A stretch of 64,000 nt of DNA, from the NCBI GenBank assembly GCA_037039685.1, contig JAWNGF010000004.1:3720001-3784000 (forward strand), given 5' to 3'. The notes below the pieces were generated by a model that was not told the origin of the DNA, searched no databases, and worked only from the letters and a program-made list of their open reading frames with translations. Both the position numbers and the translations under genes were made by a program. This document shows, piece after piece, positions 15,555 to 28,097 of this stretch (within the stretch, counting starts at the first letter, position 1; each line of letters begins with the position of its first letter). This DNA is from Ceratobasidium sp. AG-K. Its lineage: Eukaryota; Basidiomycota; Agaricomycetes; Cantharellales; Ceratobasidiaceae.

Positions 15555-16247
15555 ATGCGCTACATTCCTCTCGCTACCTCTGAGCACCCCCAAGCCACTT
15601 CCGAGCCCACACGAGAATCGACTGCCTGGTTTTGGAATGGGCGTCAAGTCGAGATCGTTTCGGTTGACGACGATGAAGCGCCGCAACAAGTCACTCCCCC
15701 TACTCCTCAAGACGCGGTCTTCAGGAATATCACTCCCGCAATTACCACCGAGGCAGAGGAACTACAAAGGGCACTTGTTTCTATGGGCTTTATTTCGCAA
15801 GACCATCTTCACCGTTCTCAACCCGAGGCGCCCCCATTCTACCAGCCGGCTCCCAGTTACGAAGCGGTTGAAGATCCCGTTACGCTCGCGTCGTACCTCT
15901 TCAAATACGGATTCAGTGAGTTACACGGCTCATTTCATCTCACACGCGCTGACTTTTTTCTTGCAGTTTTTCCGCTTTTCTGGCTTATTGGCGCATTCAT
16001 TATCGTGTCGGACCTGAACAGCGAGGACACGACCTCCTCACTCGAGTCGCAGCCATCGACTCCGAACACATCCACCGCTCCAAAATCACCATATGAGCAA
16101 CAACTCCAACGGGAAGAAATGGCCCTTCTCCGTGTCGCCGAACTAAAATGGGCATGGCGATGCGCATACGCATTTGCCATCTGGTTCGTGCTTTTCATTA
16201 CCATCCTAGCAGTCGTCATTGGCACTGGATGCGTACGACTATTCTGA
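15555..16247 (+). CDS. Conserved two-TM fungal protein, function unknown
   Basis: The start is the ATG opening MRYIPLATSEHPQ; earlier in-frame codons are less likely because this one has a good context and leads straight into the conserved part. One 51-base in-frame intron (about 15916-15966, GTGAGT…TTGCAG) splits the codon run YLFKYGF|IFPLFWLIGAF. The product is about 213 residues: an acidic, proline-rich cytosolic half with WFWNGRQVEIVSVDDDE, a first membrane helix (PLFWLIGAFIIV), a polar Ser/Thr-rich loop, an amphipathic segment with the R-x-AELKWAWRC pattern, and a second helix near the C-terminus (FAIWFVLFITILAVVIG). The YGF-PxFWLIGA and ELKWAxRC pattern is one I associate with basidiomycete proteins of unknown role. 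ER or vacuolar membrane location is inferred. Confidence 0.75.
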   Translation: MRYIPLATSEHPQATSEPTRESTAWFWNGRQVEIVSVDDDEAPQQVTPPTPQDAVFRNITPAITTEAEELQRALVSMGFISQDHLHRSQPEAPPFYQPAPSYEAVEDPVTLASYLFKYGFSELHGSFHLTRADFFLAVFPLFWLIGAFIIVSDLNSEDTTSSLESQPSTPNTSTAPKSPYEQQLQREEMALLRVAELKWAWRCAYAFAIWFVLFITILAVVIGTGCVRLF

Positions 16248-16554
16248 GTCTTGGTCTCCCACCCACTTGCACATACTCTAAAACCGAGTGCCACTCGTTG
16301 TCTGATTTATGAACTGTTTATTCGTTTTACGCACCGTCGATCTTTCGTTCTTACTGCTATCTGTACCATTGTATATTATGCATTCATCGTAGAAATCATT
16401 AGTTGCATTTACATAGTCTACTCGTGTGCTCAACGACGGTATCCAATGCCTCATTAGGTTGTGGTCAGGTGATCACATCACTGATTCTCAGATCTCCAAA
16501 TGTTAGTGCCGACAGAACCGACGAAATTACTCATTGACTCGACTGCTCCAGGGC

Positions 16555-16561
16555 TATAAAA
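16555..16561 (+). promoter_or_regulatory. TATA box of LYS1
   Basis: TATAAAA lies 57 bases upstream of the LYS1 start codon, inside an otherwise non-coding 370-base gap. A strong sequence match at a sensible distance. Confidence 0.55.
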
Positions 16562-16612
16562 CTTGGACTGAACACCGGTGTTTTACTTCACGACTACATT
16601 TTTCATTTGTAA

Positions 16613-17921
<1,309 letters not shown>

Positions 17922-18506
17922 ACGGGTAAATAGATTTGTGGACTGAAATGTAACGAGATGAATAGTGATTGATTTGTGTGGGTCCGAGGGGCGCTGAAAC
18001 GCCAGACGCGTATTTATCTAGCCGGGCGGGGTTCCTAGTTTGTGCATGGCCGTTATCGGTTAGGTTAGGGGTGGCCTGCGCGTGCTCGTGAGCGTCGTGC
18101 TCGATGTTCGAGTCGCTGAGCATGCGGTACGAGCACGCAAGCAGGGAGACAAAGATTCCGAGAACAAACATGTGGAAAACGTCGATTTGACGATGTGCTG
18201 GATAAGGCCATAGGGGAGCACGTGCCCCGGGTGTTCTAGCTCGTTTCACCACAATCACCAACACCACTTGGACTTGACTGTCTCAACGCTCCTCTTTCTT
18301 GTTTTACGACCTTTCTGGACTCTAGACAAAACGATATAGGGTGAGTGGCGTGCGTCGGATGTCGCCACGGGCTGCTGTTGCTCAAGGGGGCGGCTGCATC
18401 TCTCTTGAATCTGCTCTTGTTCTTCTGCTTGGTATTGACAGGGTACTGAATTGCCTGTAGGATCTGCCCTTATTTTATCTTCTTGACGAATCAACTTTGA
18501 GCGACC
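17922..18506. other. Intergenic, LYS1 3' flank and Rac 5' flank
   Basis: No supported gene. A 196-codon minus-strand frame covers part of this and the first Rac exons but lacks any domain and runs through the Rac introns, so it is treated as chance. Confidence 0.55.
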
Positions 18507-19448
18507 ATGTCGAACATGCAGCCGACGAGCATCAAGTGTAAGTGCCTCGTTAGCGACGGTGTCCGTGGTTTGAACGGATTTTTCGTAATAGGTGTCGTTG
18601 TTGGTGATGGTGCTGTTGGAAAGGTGAGTTTTGATTGTGGAGCTGGGTCGCAGTGGACTAATGAGCGCATCTAGACGTGTCTGCTGATCTCGTACACAAC
18701 CAATGCCTTCCCCGTAAGTCGCGCGCGTGTTGAATGGTCGCGGTTGCTGAAGCAATGTTCCCCATTTAGGGCGAGTACATCCCAACTGGTACGTGGCGAG
18801 CCCATTGTTCCCGTAACCGACTAACAAATGGATAGTTTTCGACAATTACTCTGCAAACGTCATGGTGGATGGCAAGACCATCTCGCTCGGACTTTGGGAT
18901 ACGGCCGGCCAGGAAGACTATGACCGTCTCCGGCCCCTGTCGTACCCGCAAACCGACGTTTTTCTGATTTGCTTCTCGCTCGTAAGCCCCCCCAGCTTTG
19001 AGAACGTGCGGACCAAGGTACGCCGATCTGCCCGCTAATGGCCGTCGACTGACGGGCGCTCAGTGGTGGCCCGAAATCTCGCACCATGCCCCATCGACTT
19101 CGCTCGTGCTCGTGGGCACCAAGTTGGATCTGCGCGAGGACCCTGCAACGATTGAGAAACTTCGAGACCGGTATGTGGCGTGCTTCTGGCGTGGACGATT
19201 CTGATGTTGGACTAGCCGGATGGCCCCCATCGGCTACCCCCAAGGCGTCCAGATGGCCAAGGATATTGGGGCTGTCAAGTACCTCGAGTGCTCTGCGCTG
19301 ACTCAAAAGGGGCTCAAGACCGTGTTTGACGAAGCCATCCGGTCTGTTTGTAAGTGCATCTGTTTGGACTGCGCACAGGTGCTAATTCGTTGCAGTGTCG
19401 CCTGCTCCGAGGCAGACAAAGAAGAAGAGCGGATGCATCGTGGCGTAA
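18507..19448 (+). CDS. RAC1: Rac-type Rho-family small GTPase
   Basis: A plasma-membrane switch that drives polarised growth, actin organisation and NADPH-oxidase signalling in filamentous fungi. About eight exons; the first is 18507-18537 and encodes [11 protein letters not shown]. The P-loop is GDGAVGKT, switch [14 protein letters not shown], switch [21 protein letters not shown], then [11 protein letters not shown] and the guanine-specificity block [11 protein letters not shown]. The Rho insert helix reads [22 protein letters not shown] with the [11 protein letters not shown] stretch and the SPPSFENV loop fits Rac rather than Cdc42 or RhoA. The tail is polybasic (RQTKKKSG) and ends in the CAAX box CIVA, a prenylation site. 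A last-position alanine is unusual for Rac, which is mostly geranylgeranylated on a box ending in leucine. Confidence 0.93.
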
Positions 19449-19917
19449 CTCGGTCACGAGCCATCACGACGATATCGACACGACCAGTCCATGATGCCTT
19501 ACATACATATCCTGCCTCACTGACCTTGGGCTCTTCGCGCGCCTCGAGAGATCAGCCCATGTCTTGCCTTGTTTCTCTTTTTTTCTTTTGTGTGATCTGA
19601 CTGGGTCGTGCGCTTGAGACTGTTTGACTTGTTGTATCTCCCAATAGGGGTTCTTGCCCCCATGACGATGATGTGTGTTTACTCTTTAACTTAGAGATTT
19701 TGCGTGCGTGTGTGAGACCGTGTCCCCGCGGTCCGAGTGCTGCAAGTCGCCTGATAAGTCCTTTGGCGCCGTTTAGGGCATCTGCCAATATGATGACGTA
19801 ATGTCCATGGATATCTTGAACCCGACTTCGACTCTGGCAGTGTCTGTCCGATTGCTGGGCGTGACTGGCGCAGCAACTGGGGCTGTGAATCGTGCTGCAG
19901 CCCATTTCTCGTCTGGC
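19449..19917. other. Intergenic, Rac 3' flank
   Basis: No coding region is supported; a pyrimidine-rich stretch with TTTCTCTTTTTTTCTTTTG near 19570 is the only notable composition. The core promoter of the next gene lies at its end. Confidence 0.5.
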
Positions 19918-19925
19918 TATAAATA
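19918..19925 (+). promoter_or_regulatory. TATA box of the Munc13-like gene
   Basis: TATAAATA sits only 27 bases before the ATG at 19953. This is a good match but implies a very short 5' leader, or that the real start codon lies further in. Confidence 0.45.
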
Positions 19926-19952
19926 CCGGGCAGGAGCTAAATAACCACCACC

Positions 19953-22900
19953 ATGTCCGTCAACTCGACTCGGAGCACTGTCGCCAACGGCCGGCTCACA
20001 GATAGCGGTCTATACCAGTCAGTCGACCCGTGACTGCTTGCTACGTGTGCTAATATTCTGTTGTTGAAAGATACTGCCTCCGGGTAGCGTAAGTGCACAT
20101 CAACCTCGTCACCGTCGGCCACTGTTTATTCACCCGCGCGTGGCACAGATATCTCGCATACCTAATCACTCCACGACCACGAAAACAAGAAGAATATGAG
20201 GAGCCGGAAACGCCCGTGCGGGCCGAGTCGTCTCGCCTCTCGCAGTTGATCAACTTTGCGGACTTGATACCCACCCGGAGTGAGGGACGCGAAGTCAAGT
20301 TTCCCAAGGACTTTATCAAGGCCGCCGACGAAAAGCTGCAGAAAATTGCGATTGGCAAGGATCCTGGGTGAGTCTTGCGACTGTTCGCATGGCCCCAACT
20401 TACACACCGCAGCTTCACGGACCAATACACGCGCCGAACCATTGGTGTATTCTGGGGCAACTTTAAAGATGCCAAGTTTGTCAAGCAGATGAAGGAGAAC
20501 CGCCGAATCGAGGAGCTCATTTTGATGTACGTCACATCCTCGACGTCGATCTTGAAAAAGGACAAGACGCTCGAGGGGGATGGGTGGAAGGTCGAGCTCA
20601 ACAACCAGGTTGCGATATTCATTCGGATTTTGCGCGAGACGTTGCGGACGGTGCATCATGTTCCGCCCGAGCTCTTGACGAGGTTGGATATGTATTCGAC
20701 CAAGTTGACACCGCCCAAGGACGAGTCTGGGCCTAGTGCACCGGCGCGGAGGCCGCCTAGAGAGCGGGATTCGTGGGTGCAGATCCCGGCAGATGGGTTG
20801 ATTGCCGATATGCCACTTGTGCAGACGGTGGGCAGGCTGTTTGGGATCAACGATGGGGATTTGCAGAGGGATGTGAATGCGGCTGCTAAAGTGTGCACGG
20901 ACAAGGTGTGTTTGCCACTGTTCAATCTATGCTTTAACTAACATGGTGTCAGGCTGCGATAGTTGATCTAAAGGTAGCTATGATTTTGCCTATTGTTCGG
21001 TCCTCTCTTACATTTCGATTTAGACTTGTCTCAAGAATATAACTGTTGGAATGCCTTTCCCTGGTCGACGAGAAGACTTTCAGAACGATGCGGCCTTTCA
21101 GCATTGGAGAACGACCGAAAACTCGCAACTGTCCCAACTCATGGTGGCTATGATCAGACACAATCCCGCGCTTGCCAAGTTTACACCTTCGGATATCTCG
21201 GCGGCGGGTATCACCAGCCCCGGCGGACGTCCCGAGTCGATGATTATGGATGCCCAAGGCAGCGGGATAGGAGGCCGACATGACTCCATCTCTAGTCGGT
21301 TCTCGACCATATCCATTGGCGATAGCGATGGCGACGAGGTCGATTCGTTTACATACATTCCCCCCAATCCGAAAAAGGCCTACAAGCGACTGGTCGAGCT
21401 CTGCGTGGATGCCGACTTGAATGCGATGAATACCTTACCCGAGGACCAGGAGGTGTCGTTGACGATTCTCAGTCCCCGGAACCATGAGATTATCAACGAA
21501 TGTGCGGTCCGGTGGCGAGTTCTTCAGACCTATCGCGTATCGTGCTTTTTGGACGTGGTGAGATACAAGTACGAACGCGAGGAGGTCCCGCTGGAATGTG
21601 TTCCTGAAGCGCTCCAACTGGTGGAAAAGACGTTTTCGGAAATGTCACTTGATTTGTGGCCGATACCCGACGTAAGTGCCGTGTCATTTCTGGGCGCTCG
21701 GGGCAGAGCTGACCGGCCGAGATAGGTTGATTATCTATCGACAATTTATGGGTCGCTGTACAATATCCTGCTAGGCATGATATACCACTCTATACGGGAG
21801 CTTACGAAGCTCAGTCCAAACGTGATCATGTCGTACGATGATATACTCCGGATGATTCACGGGCACAGGTTGCTCACTCGGTACGAGGACGAGATCAATA
21901 ACCGGCTTCGAGAGCTCTCGGATCACGTTCGTACGACAGCGGTTCACGAATACACTGAAATCAGTAATGACATGTGGGGGATGGATGACCCTGATATCTC
22001 GTTCCCGTTGCTGGAATTGTCAAGCAAGGTCGAAAAGACGGCCAAGAAGCTGGATAAACAATTTGGCGAGCCTCTGACTGGGTTGGTACTATTGCTAGAT
22101 GGTTTTCGGTGCATTGACGTTGGTCGGCAGAAACATAGATCTTGTCTCCCTTGTGGTAGAAAGCCAAGTCCCTCTGTACCTCGGAGATCTCGAAGACCAA
22201 AAGATACCCCTATTCAACGGGACTTGCGTGGCTAATCCCCCAACTACGCCCATCGATAGTGTCTTTACCCTGTACCGACGAGTAGGTACCATCCTCAAGC
22301 TGCATGCCGCTTTTTGCCCAGAGTGAGTACAAAGGGTAAAGAAGGATATGGGCGCGGACTTACGCGATTCCTCAGTTCTGGTGTCGCCTTTGACCTGGTC
22401 GGTTACTTTGAGCCGTACGTCCACCACTGGATTCGACAAACGGACAGCAAGACCCTGCAATGGGTGCAAGCCGTGAGTCAAGGTCAACTATGCGCTTTTA
22501 GGCGATTCTGTTAACCTTTTTGGTGCTAGGCAATCGCCGAAGACAAAGTTCGTTCTAGTTGGTAGATCTAGTTCTCGTATACTAATTGCCGGATGTTCTC
22601 TAGTTCATACCAGAAGGAGACGATCGCAACAGCTCTTCCATCGTTGACTTGTTTGGGTCCCTGAACAGCCCAATTGACTTTATTCTGGACCTGGAGTGGC
22701 CTGACGAATATCAGAATGCACGCTTCATGACGCGTCTGGCTTCGGTGAGTGGAACTCTATCAGAATTTTAAAGTGCGCCTGATCTTATGAATGGTGGATC
22801 TAGACCATCAGCCAGGCAATTGAAAAGTACTGTCGGTCCATTGAGGAACTATTTGAAGGGGAAATGTTCCCACGTGGCGCTACGGACATGCAGCAGCCGC

Positions 22901-24799
22901 AAAAGCAATCCGCTTGGCTGGAAAAGGCCAAACAGTTTACGAGCGTTGGGGAGAAGAAGATTGAAGTGTTCAACTTTACCCCTGAGGTATGTTTGTTGCA
23001 TCGGCTCTAATGTCCGATACTCAATTATCTATAGCCTTGCGTTAAATTGAACAATATCGAAGCCGCGCGCAAGCTTCTGGATAATATCCAGAACAAGATG
23101 CAGGTTGATAGGATCGTTGGTGCGCTTGAGGACCAACCACCTCCGCCACCGGACAAGAATGACAAGTCTCGGTATTTGTTTACCGTCAAGATTGTTCAAG
23201 CCGAAAACTTGGTCTCACTGGACAACAACCCGGCGGCAATGCTCGATGCTTTTGTCGTGTTTAGCGATGAGCATGGTAATAAGCTTGCCAAGACCAAGAC
23301 CGTTTACGATACTGTCAATCCACGATGTGAGTTTGAGCGTTGTCGCCAACTTTGAAGAATTACTGACTTTTGACCAAGGGGAGGAAACATTCGATATTAC
23401 TGTAGTCGAGAATCCGTTGTGGGTAATGGCATCTGTCCGTGACCGTCAACTTGTCGGGAGCCACGATACCGTCGGCCGAGGATATCTCTGTCTCGACCCC
23501 CGACGATTCGGTGATTTCTTGACGCACGATCTCTGGCTGGACTTGGACCCGGGTGGCCGAATTCTCGTTCGTGTGAGCATGGAAGGCGAAAAGGATGATG
23601 TCATGTTCTACTTTGGACGCGCGTTCCGTTCGCTGAAGCGAACTGAAAGCGAAATGGCGCGCATATTCGTGAACAAGGTACGCAATTGTATTGGAGTCTA
23701 GGATTTGACATACTCACATACTTTCAAAGATGACGCCAATTATTCGAAACAGCTTATCGAGGACTGTGCTCAGGTCGCTAATCAAAAGCAAGCCTTCGTA
23801 TGATTACAACAAGGCTATCGGAAACGTGACTGCGTTTTACCGCTCTGCAATGGGTGCGATCAACGAGCCTGCTGTTCCACTGCCACCTGAGGAGCGCCAA
23901 CAAATTCGCAAGCAGAACGAGGCGTTGGGCGATCTCGAAATCGAAGCTGCCATCGCACCTCTGTTCGATCATTTCGATGTAAATCTTCCAGTTTTGCACT
24001 CGAACTTGAGCGAGGCTACGAAGGAGATGGTCATGATCAAGGTCTGGAAGGAGATTCTGGGCACGTTGGAGAACATTTTGCTTCCCCCACTGAGCGATGT
24101 TCCGACCGATATGAAGCCTCTGGCTCAGAAGGAGGTCGAGATTGTGTTCAAGTGGCTCGAGGCGAGTAGAGGCTATGTGCTTCTGGCATAGAGTGTGCTA
24201 ACGCGTCTGCCTAGTTCTTGCGCAATTACCTTTATGCAGAAGGCAATGGGCTTACCAACGAGCAACTACAGAACCAGAAGTACCGCGATCTCATGACCGT
24301 ACCTCTGTACTACGATTGGACGACGTAAGTTAGATCCCTCAATTTCTGTTGTATCATATATTGATCAGCTTTGTAGTGATGACCTTATGGAGGAATGCGT
24401 ACGAGCGATGCAACACAACTTGCGTAGCGCGGCGGGAACGATGAAGAGAGCCAAGTCTGTATATTCCAGAACAGCCTGGGCACCATCAGACAGCGCAAGA
24501 AAGAGAAGAAGAAACAGGGCAAGAACAACAATTCGGATATTATCATGAGGATCCTGCGCATGAGGTATGTGTGAAGCTACACTCCCTAGATGTGCTTGTC
24601 TAACCTTTCACTCAGACCTGGCACGAGTGACTTCATCCGCCAGCAAATCTCTATTCAAGCCCAAATGTCCAACGAATCGGAACGAGGTCCTCAACCAAGG
24701 TTGCGCCCTCCGCTACCCAATGGGGAGGGCAGGAAGTCGTGGCGCGCTTCGCGTGCATCTCCCGTCCCGCCGGTTCCCCTCTACCTCGCTAGTCTGTAA
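19953..24799 (+). CDS. Munc13/DUF810-type protein with MUN-like region and C2 domain
   Basis: A large protein (about 1,350 residues, many short introns) of the fungal Unc13-like family. Relatives of Munc13 act in vesicle priming and tethering at membranes; the role here is inferred from that. The start is MSVNSTRSTVANG; after two small introns the N-terminus reads YCLRVAYLAYLITPRPRK. The middle holds the helical MHD1-like part (NNQVAIFIRILRETL, VDADLNAMNTLPED, RYEDEINNRLRELSDH, NIDLVSLVVESQ), with FDLVGYFEPYVHHWI and WVQA nearby. The C2 domain is near residues 990-1120 (YLFTVKIVQAENLVSLD, DAFVVFSDE, NPRWEETFDI, GHDTVGRG-like LVGSHDTVGRGYL). The MHD2-like part follows (DYNKAIGNVTAFYRSAM, ATKEMVMIKVWKEILGTLE, FLRNYLYAEGNGLTNEQL). 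The end is FIRQQISIQAQM with a basic, proline-rich tail. One base seems missing near 24464 (before FQNSLGTIRQRKK); without it the frame stops early. Confidence 0.85.
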
Positions 24800-24883
24800 A
24801 TATATACCCCGTCTCAGTTCTGTATCAACTCCTTGTTTGAACACTTCCTTTATCTGATTCTGTCTTGTCTTTCCTGAGTTTAT

Positions 24884-24889
24884 AATAAA
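24884..24889 (+). terminator. Polyadenylation signal of the Munc13-like gene
   Basis: AATAAA lies 85 bases past the stop codon at 24799, after a T-rich stretch. A canonical hexamer at a normal distance; fungal signals are loose, so support is moderate. Confidence 0.45.
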
Positions 24890-24910
24890 GACTTGTGAAT
24901 AACATGCCCA

Positions 24911-25348
24911 TTACACCTCATTGAATGAAACGCATATATTCCCGGTTCGGCAAATAATGGTTGCGTGCGCTTGAGGAAGGACGTTTGATTGTAGAGATGG
25001 TATATGCATCTCGACCGGCGCAGCTTCGGTCGCCATAAGTAAAAACTGGGAGCTTCCAAATGATTCAAGAACATCCGGGGTATCAAGAACTCGAGAGTCT
25101 AAGCTCTTTTTAGTCACTCGTACACAACTGGAGTGTTCTGACAAATATCGATCCATACAGATTCGCAATCCGTCACCTGTGAAGACAAGGGCAGAGTCAA
25201 GTGAGCGCTTGTATCCAGCCAACCTCTGATAAAATACGGACAAAATGCGATAAAAGTCTTTCCAGAAGTTGCCAGCAAGGCGAATGGCGGTGTGTGTGAA
25301 ACTTGGCCAAGGACACGCGTAAGGCGTTTCTCCTGACGTAGTATGCAA
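24911..25348 (-). CDS. Possible terminal exon of an unknown gene
   Basis: This minus-strand frame stays open for 145 codons and reads like protein (FTHTAIRLAGNFWKDFYRIL, VLESFGSSQFLLMATEAAP). It has no ATG at its start; instead a CAAATTTTAG that looks like a splice acceptor lies just upstream, so it could be a last exon with PFSTLHTTSGETPY as its first residues. No upstream exon or homology is recognised. It lies tail to tail with the Munc13-like gene. It may be a relic. Confidence 0.25.
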   Translation of the reverse strand: MHTTSGETPYACPWPSFTHTAIRLAGNFWKDFYRILSVFYQRLAGYKRSLDSALVFTGDGLRICMDRYLSEHSSCVRVTKKSLDSRVLDTPDVLESFGSSQFLLMATEAAPVEMHIPSLQSNVLPQAHATIICRTGNICVSFNEV

Positions 25349-28002
25349 AGTTGAAAAGGGCTAAAATTTGAGTTGAGGGGGCATGCAATGACATAGCAAC
25401 GCTCGGGGACCCGAGGCCCGTGCGTACACCGGTCTATGCGACTCGTTTTGTACGGCCTATCGCGTGAGCTCGCAGCCGCTTTCGGTTGTTACCTGTTCGT
25501 AAACAGTAGTCCAAGTCCTCTCCAGTACTACGAGTCGTACACACTCGGGTATGCGGATTAGCTCCGGCCTCGCTGGAACCCGTGAGCCCGCCCGCGTACG
25601 TGTGCCGAGTGGAGATGTCCTACACACGACTGAAACTGTAGCGCGCAGCGACGTAGAAATTGCCGATATGCAGCGTTGGGGTACTCCTAGGAGTGCAACC
25701 ATGCTTGTACAAGAAAAGAGAAAGGCTCTGGCTTGCGCAAGTATTACTTAAGTTACACCGCGCTCGTTAAATAACACAACGTCCCAAGCCCGCCTTGCCA
25801 AGCACGATCCAAATCTGTATTCTATAAAGATCCAATGCGAACGGGGAGGGTAATGCCAGGCAAAGGTTCGGTGTCATTCTTGAGGAGCTCCTGAGAGCAT
25901 GGTGGAGGTTGTTCCGTCATTGCACGATATCCTGAGCACACAATGCTGAGATGTTGGAGTCGGTCTTTGATACGCTACACGGGATTAAGAGGGCGCAGGG
26001 GATTACCCGAGGAATGAAGTACATAAAGGATTTCTGGCCGAGGAGACGAGCTTAGTGGGTAGAGGGTGTGCTGGAAGGATCGTAGTTAGCTCAATACACC
26101 TTCAAAGGTGTAGATATCTTTGCTCACCCTGGCTGTTGGAATTCAACGCCCGAGTTGTCGGCCCCCCCGTTGGCAACGTCCTCTGGCATTTTCTCTCTGT
26201 GTGGAACCAAAAGTTAGCAGGGGGAGTATAACCCAGGGGGTAAAAACCAGGAGACTGACTGCTTCTGATTCAAGTCAGAGTGGTGCCCGCTGCCTTGGTG
26301 AACGGCGCCGCGCCCGCCACTTCGGCCCTAGTATGGTGGGCTACCCCAACCCTCTCGGGGCGATGGACGCGTCCGAGAGCTGTGTGGAATCTTCAGCTGT
26401 GTTCGGTTCGCCAATCAGCTCCGGTAGGCGATGTGTGAGCGCTGACGATCGTTGACTAGTCCCTGGCCTACGAGTAAGTCCGCTTGTTCTAGGGGCACTG
26501 GAGCTGCGTTCTCTGAAGGGGTTCCGGTGTGCGTTGACGGTCGTGTTGTGATTGTCTTGTAGATGATCGATTGGTGAGCTAGCCCCAGCTACAACCTCCA
26601 TGCCTTCAAACCCTAGGAAGCCTTTACGGAGTGTGACTATCGAGTCTCATTTGGGGTGTTGGAGGACATAGTCGACTTGAATTGATTCTACTAGCTCACT
26701 GAAGCAAGTTCAAAGCGCTTTCGCACGGGCGCAAGAGGCTTTAAGAGGAGATAATGGGCTGAGAAGGGTGGGGCATGTTCACCACTGCCTGGTGAGACAG
26801 GCGACTGGCCTCGCGTTGTACCTTCGCTCATGAGCACGGACCGCGCAAGGCTCGAGTCTGGAGCAACCAATGAGTTAGCTACAAGATTCAAAACGAGTGA
26901 GAAGTGTTCAGGAGACTTCACTGCTGAGCGGTGGCTAGGCGGGCGCAGGACACGGCACGACGATGTATGGTGCAGGGCGCTTTGGGAGGCATGACTGTGT
27001 GTTCCTTCTTTAGGGTAATGACAACTCATCAGCTTTCAACATACACAAAATACACCTGGACCGCATGGACGGGGCCAAATGGAGATGCGACGCAGAGGAG
27101 ACAAGGGAGCGCCGTACGAGGGGGAGTGGTTAGGAGACAAATACCTTGGTGTTGACGCGTACTTAACTATTGTATGCGCTCTTTTCTGCCATGATGTGCC
27201 TAGCCCTCGTTATCTTATATTACCACGGACTCGGTTCAGAGATTAACCACATTCAACTACAGGTAAAATGGAACGTATGGCCGTTGATTGATTTGGTGTG
27301 ATGTTGCGTCAGCTTTAGCCTCAAAGACAGATTGGAATGTCTCGGATGACGGGGCGAGGTTCTTTGGTGACGCCGTGCATTTCCCGTAAGCCGAGTTCGG
27401 ACTTTTTTTCGCCGGTTGGCTTGTTGGAAATCTTTGCGTTTGGCCGCCACAATAGTAACAGGGGGTTGGTATGATGTAGGTCTTGGGATAAACATGGTGC
27501 TTACATTGCTGACAGGTGATCTATATCTCTTTCCATGCTTCTTGGAATGGCTAGGCTCTCTTCTCTCGTTAGGACTGACTAATGTGTGAAATCATGATGT
27601 CCATATTTGTCCTCGAATCTGCTGCCACAGCTGGTAAATCTATTGCGCCCCGATCGTATCATAATAATCATATGCCCCAGAGAGCCAAGTAAATTATTTC
27701 TCTATCTCTAACCATCCGAGAAACTGTCCACGGAATTAGCCCGGTTTCGTTCAAAAGCTTGCAGATATATGTACCGTATTACGACCGCCCGAATCACGTG
27801 ACTGTATGCGCTGGAAAATATTGATTGGCTCTGCCAGTTCTGAGTTTTATTTTCCGTTGAAACGCCGTGTGAAATCCTCCACCAAGCCCATAAATCATTC
27901 GCAAATCCCGCGTCCGTGAGATTTAGAATACACGGGATTTTTTCGCGTGACATGCATGTTCCCACGCAGGGCGACCACAATCCATCAGGAACAACGACCG
28001 AT
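25349..28002. other. Gene-poor island, first part
   Basis: Only short frames without domains. Minus-strand 26341-26601 and 26691-27029 encode Ser/Pro/Arg-rich sequence and might be exons of an unknown or dead gene, but no start and junctions could be joined. No reverse transcriptase, transposase or integrase motif was recognised. The words TTGAAACGCCGTGTGAA (near 27857) and TTGAAGCGCCATGTGAA (near 28137) recur in direct orientation on either side of the palindrome. Confidence 0.45.
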
Positions 28003-28097
28003 CTATGGCAGTCTATATTGGAGCCTCTGATCTCCAAGGGTCTATATAGCGCTATATAGACCCTTAGAGATCGGAGGCTCCATATAGACCACCATAG
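28003..28097. repeat. 95-base near-perfect palindrome
   Basis: Two arms of 47-48 bases meet with no spacer at 28050/28051. The central 26 bases (GGGTCTATATAGC and its complement) are perfect. The arms then differ by four substitutions, all transitions, and one extra base. Weaker complementarity appears to continue outward for roughly 20 bases (TCAGGAA… on the left, its complement near 28115). This could be a fold-back or MITE-type element, or a long RNA hairpin if transcribed. Confidence 0.85.

Noticed and set aside
18255..18845. A 196-codon minus-strand frame over the Rac 5' region
   Set aside because: It overlaps the first Rac exons and introns in antisense and has no recognisable domain.
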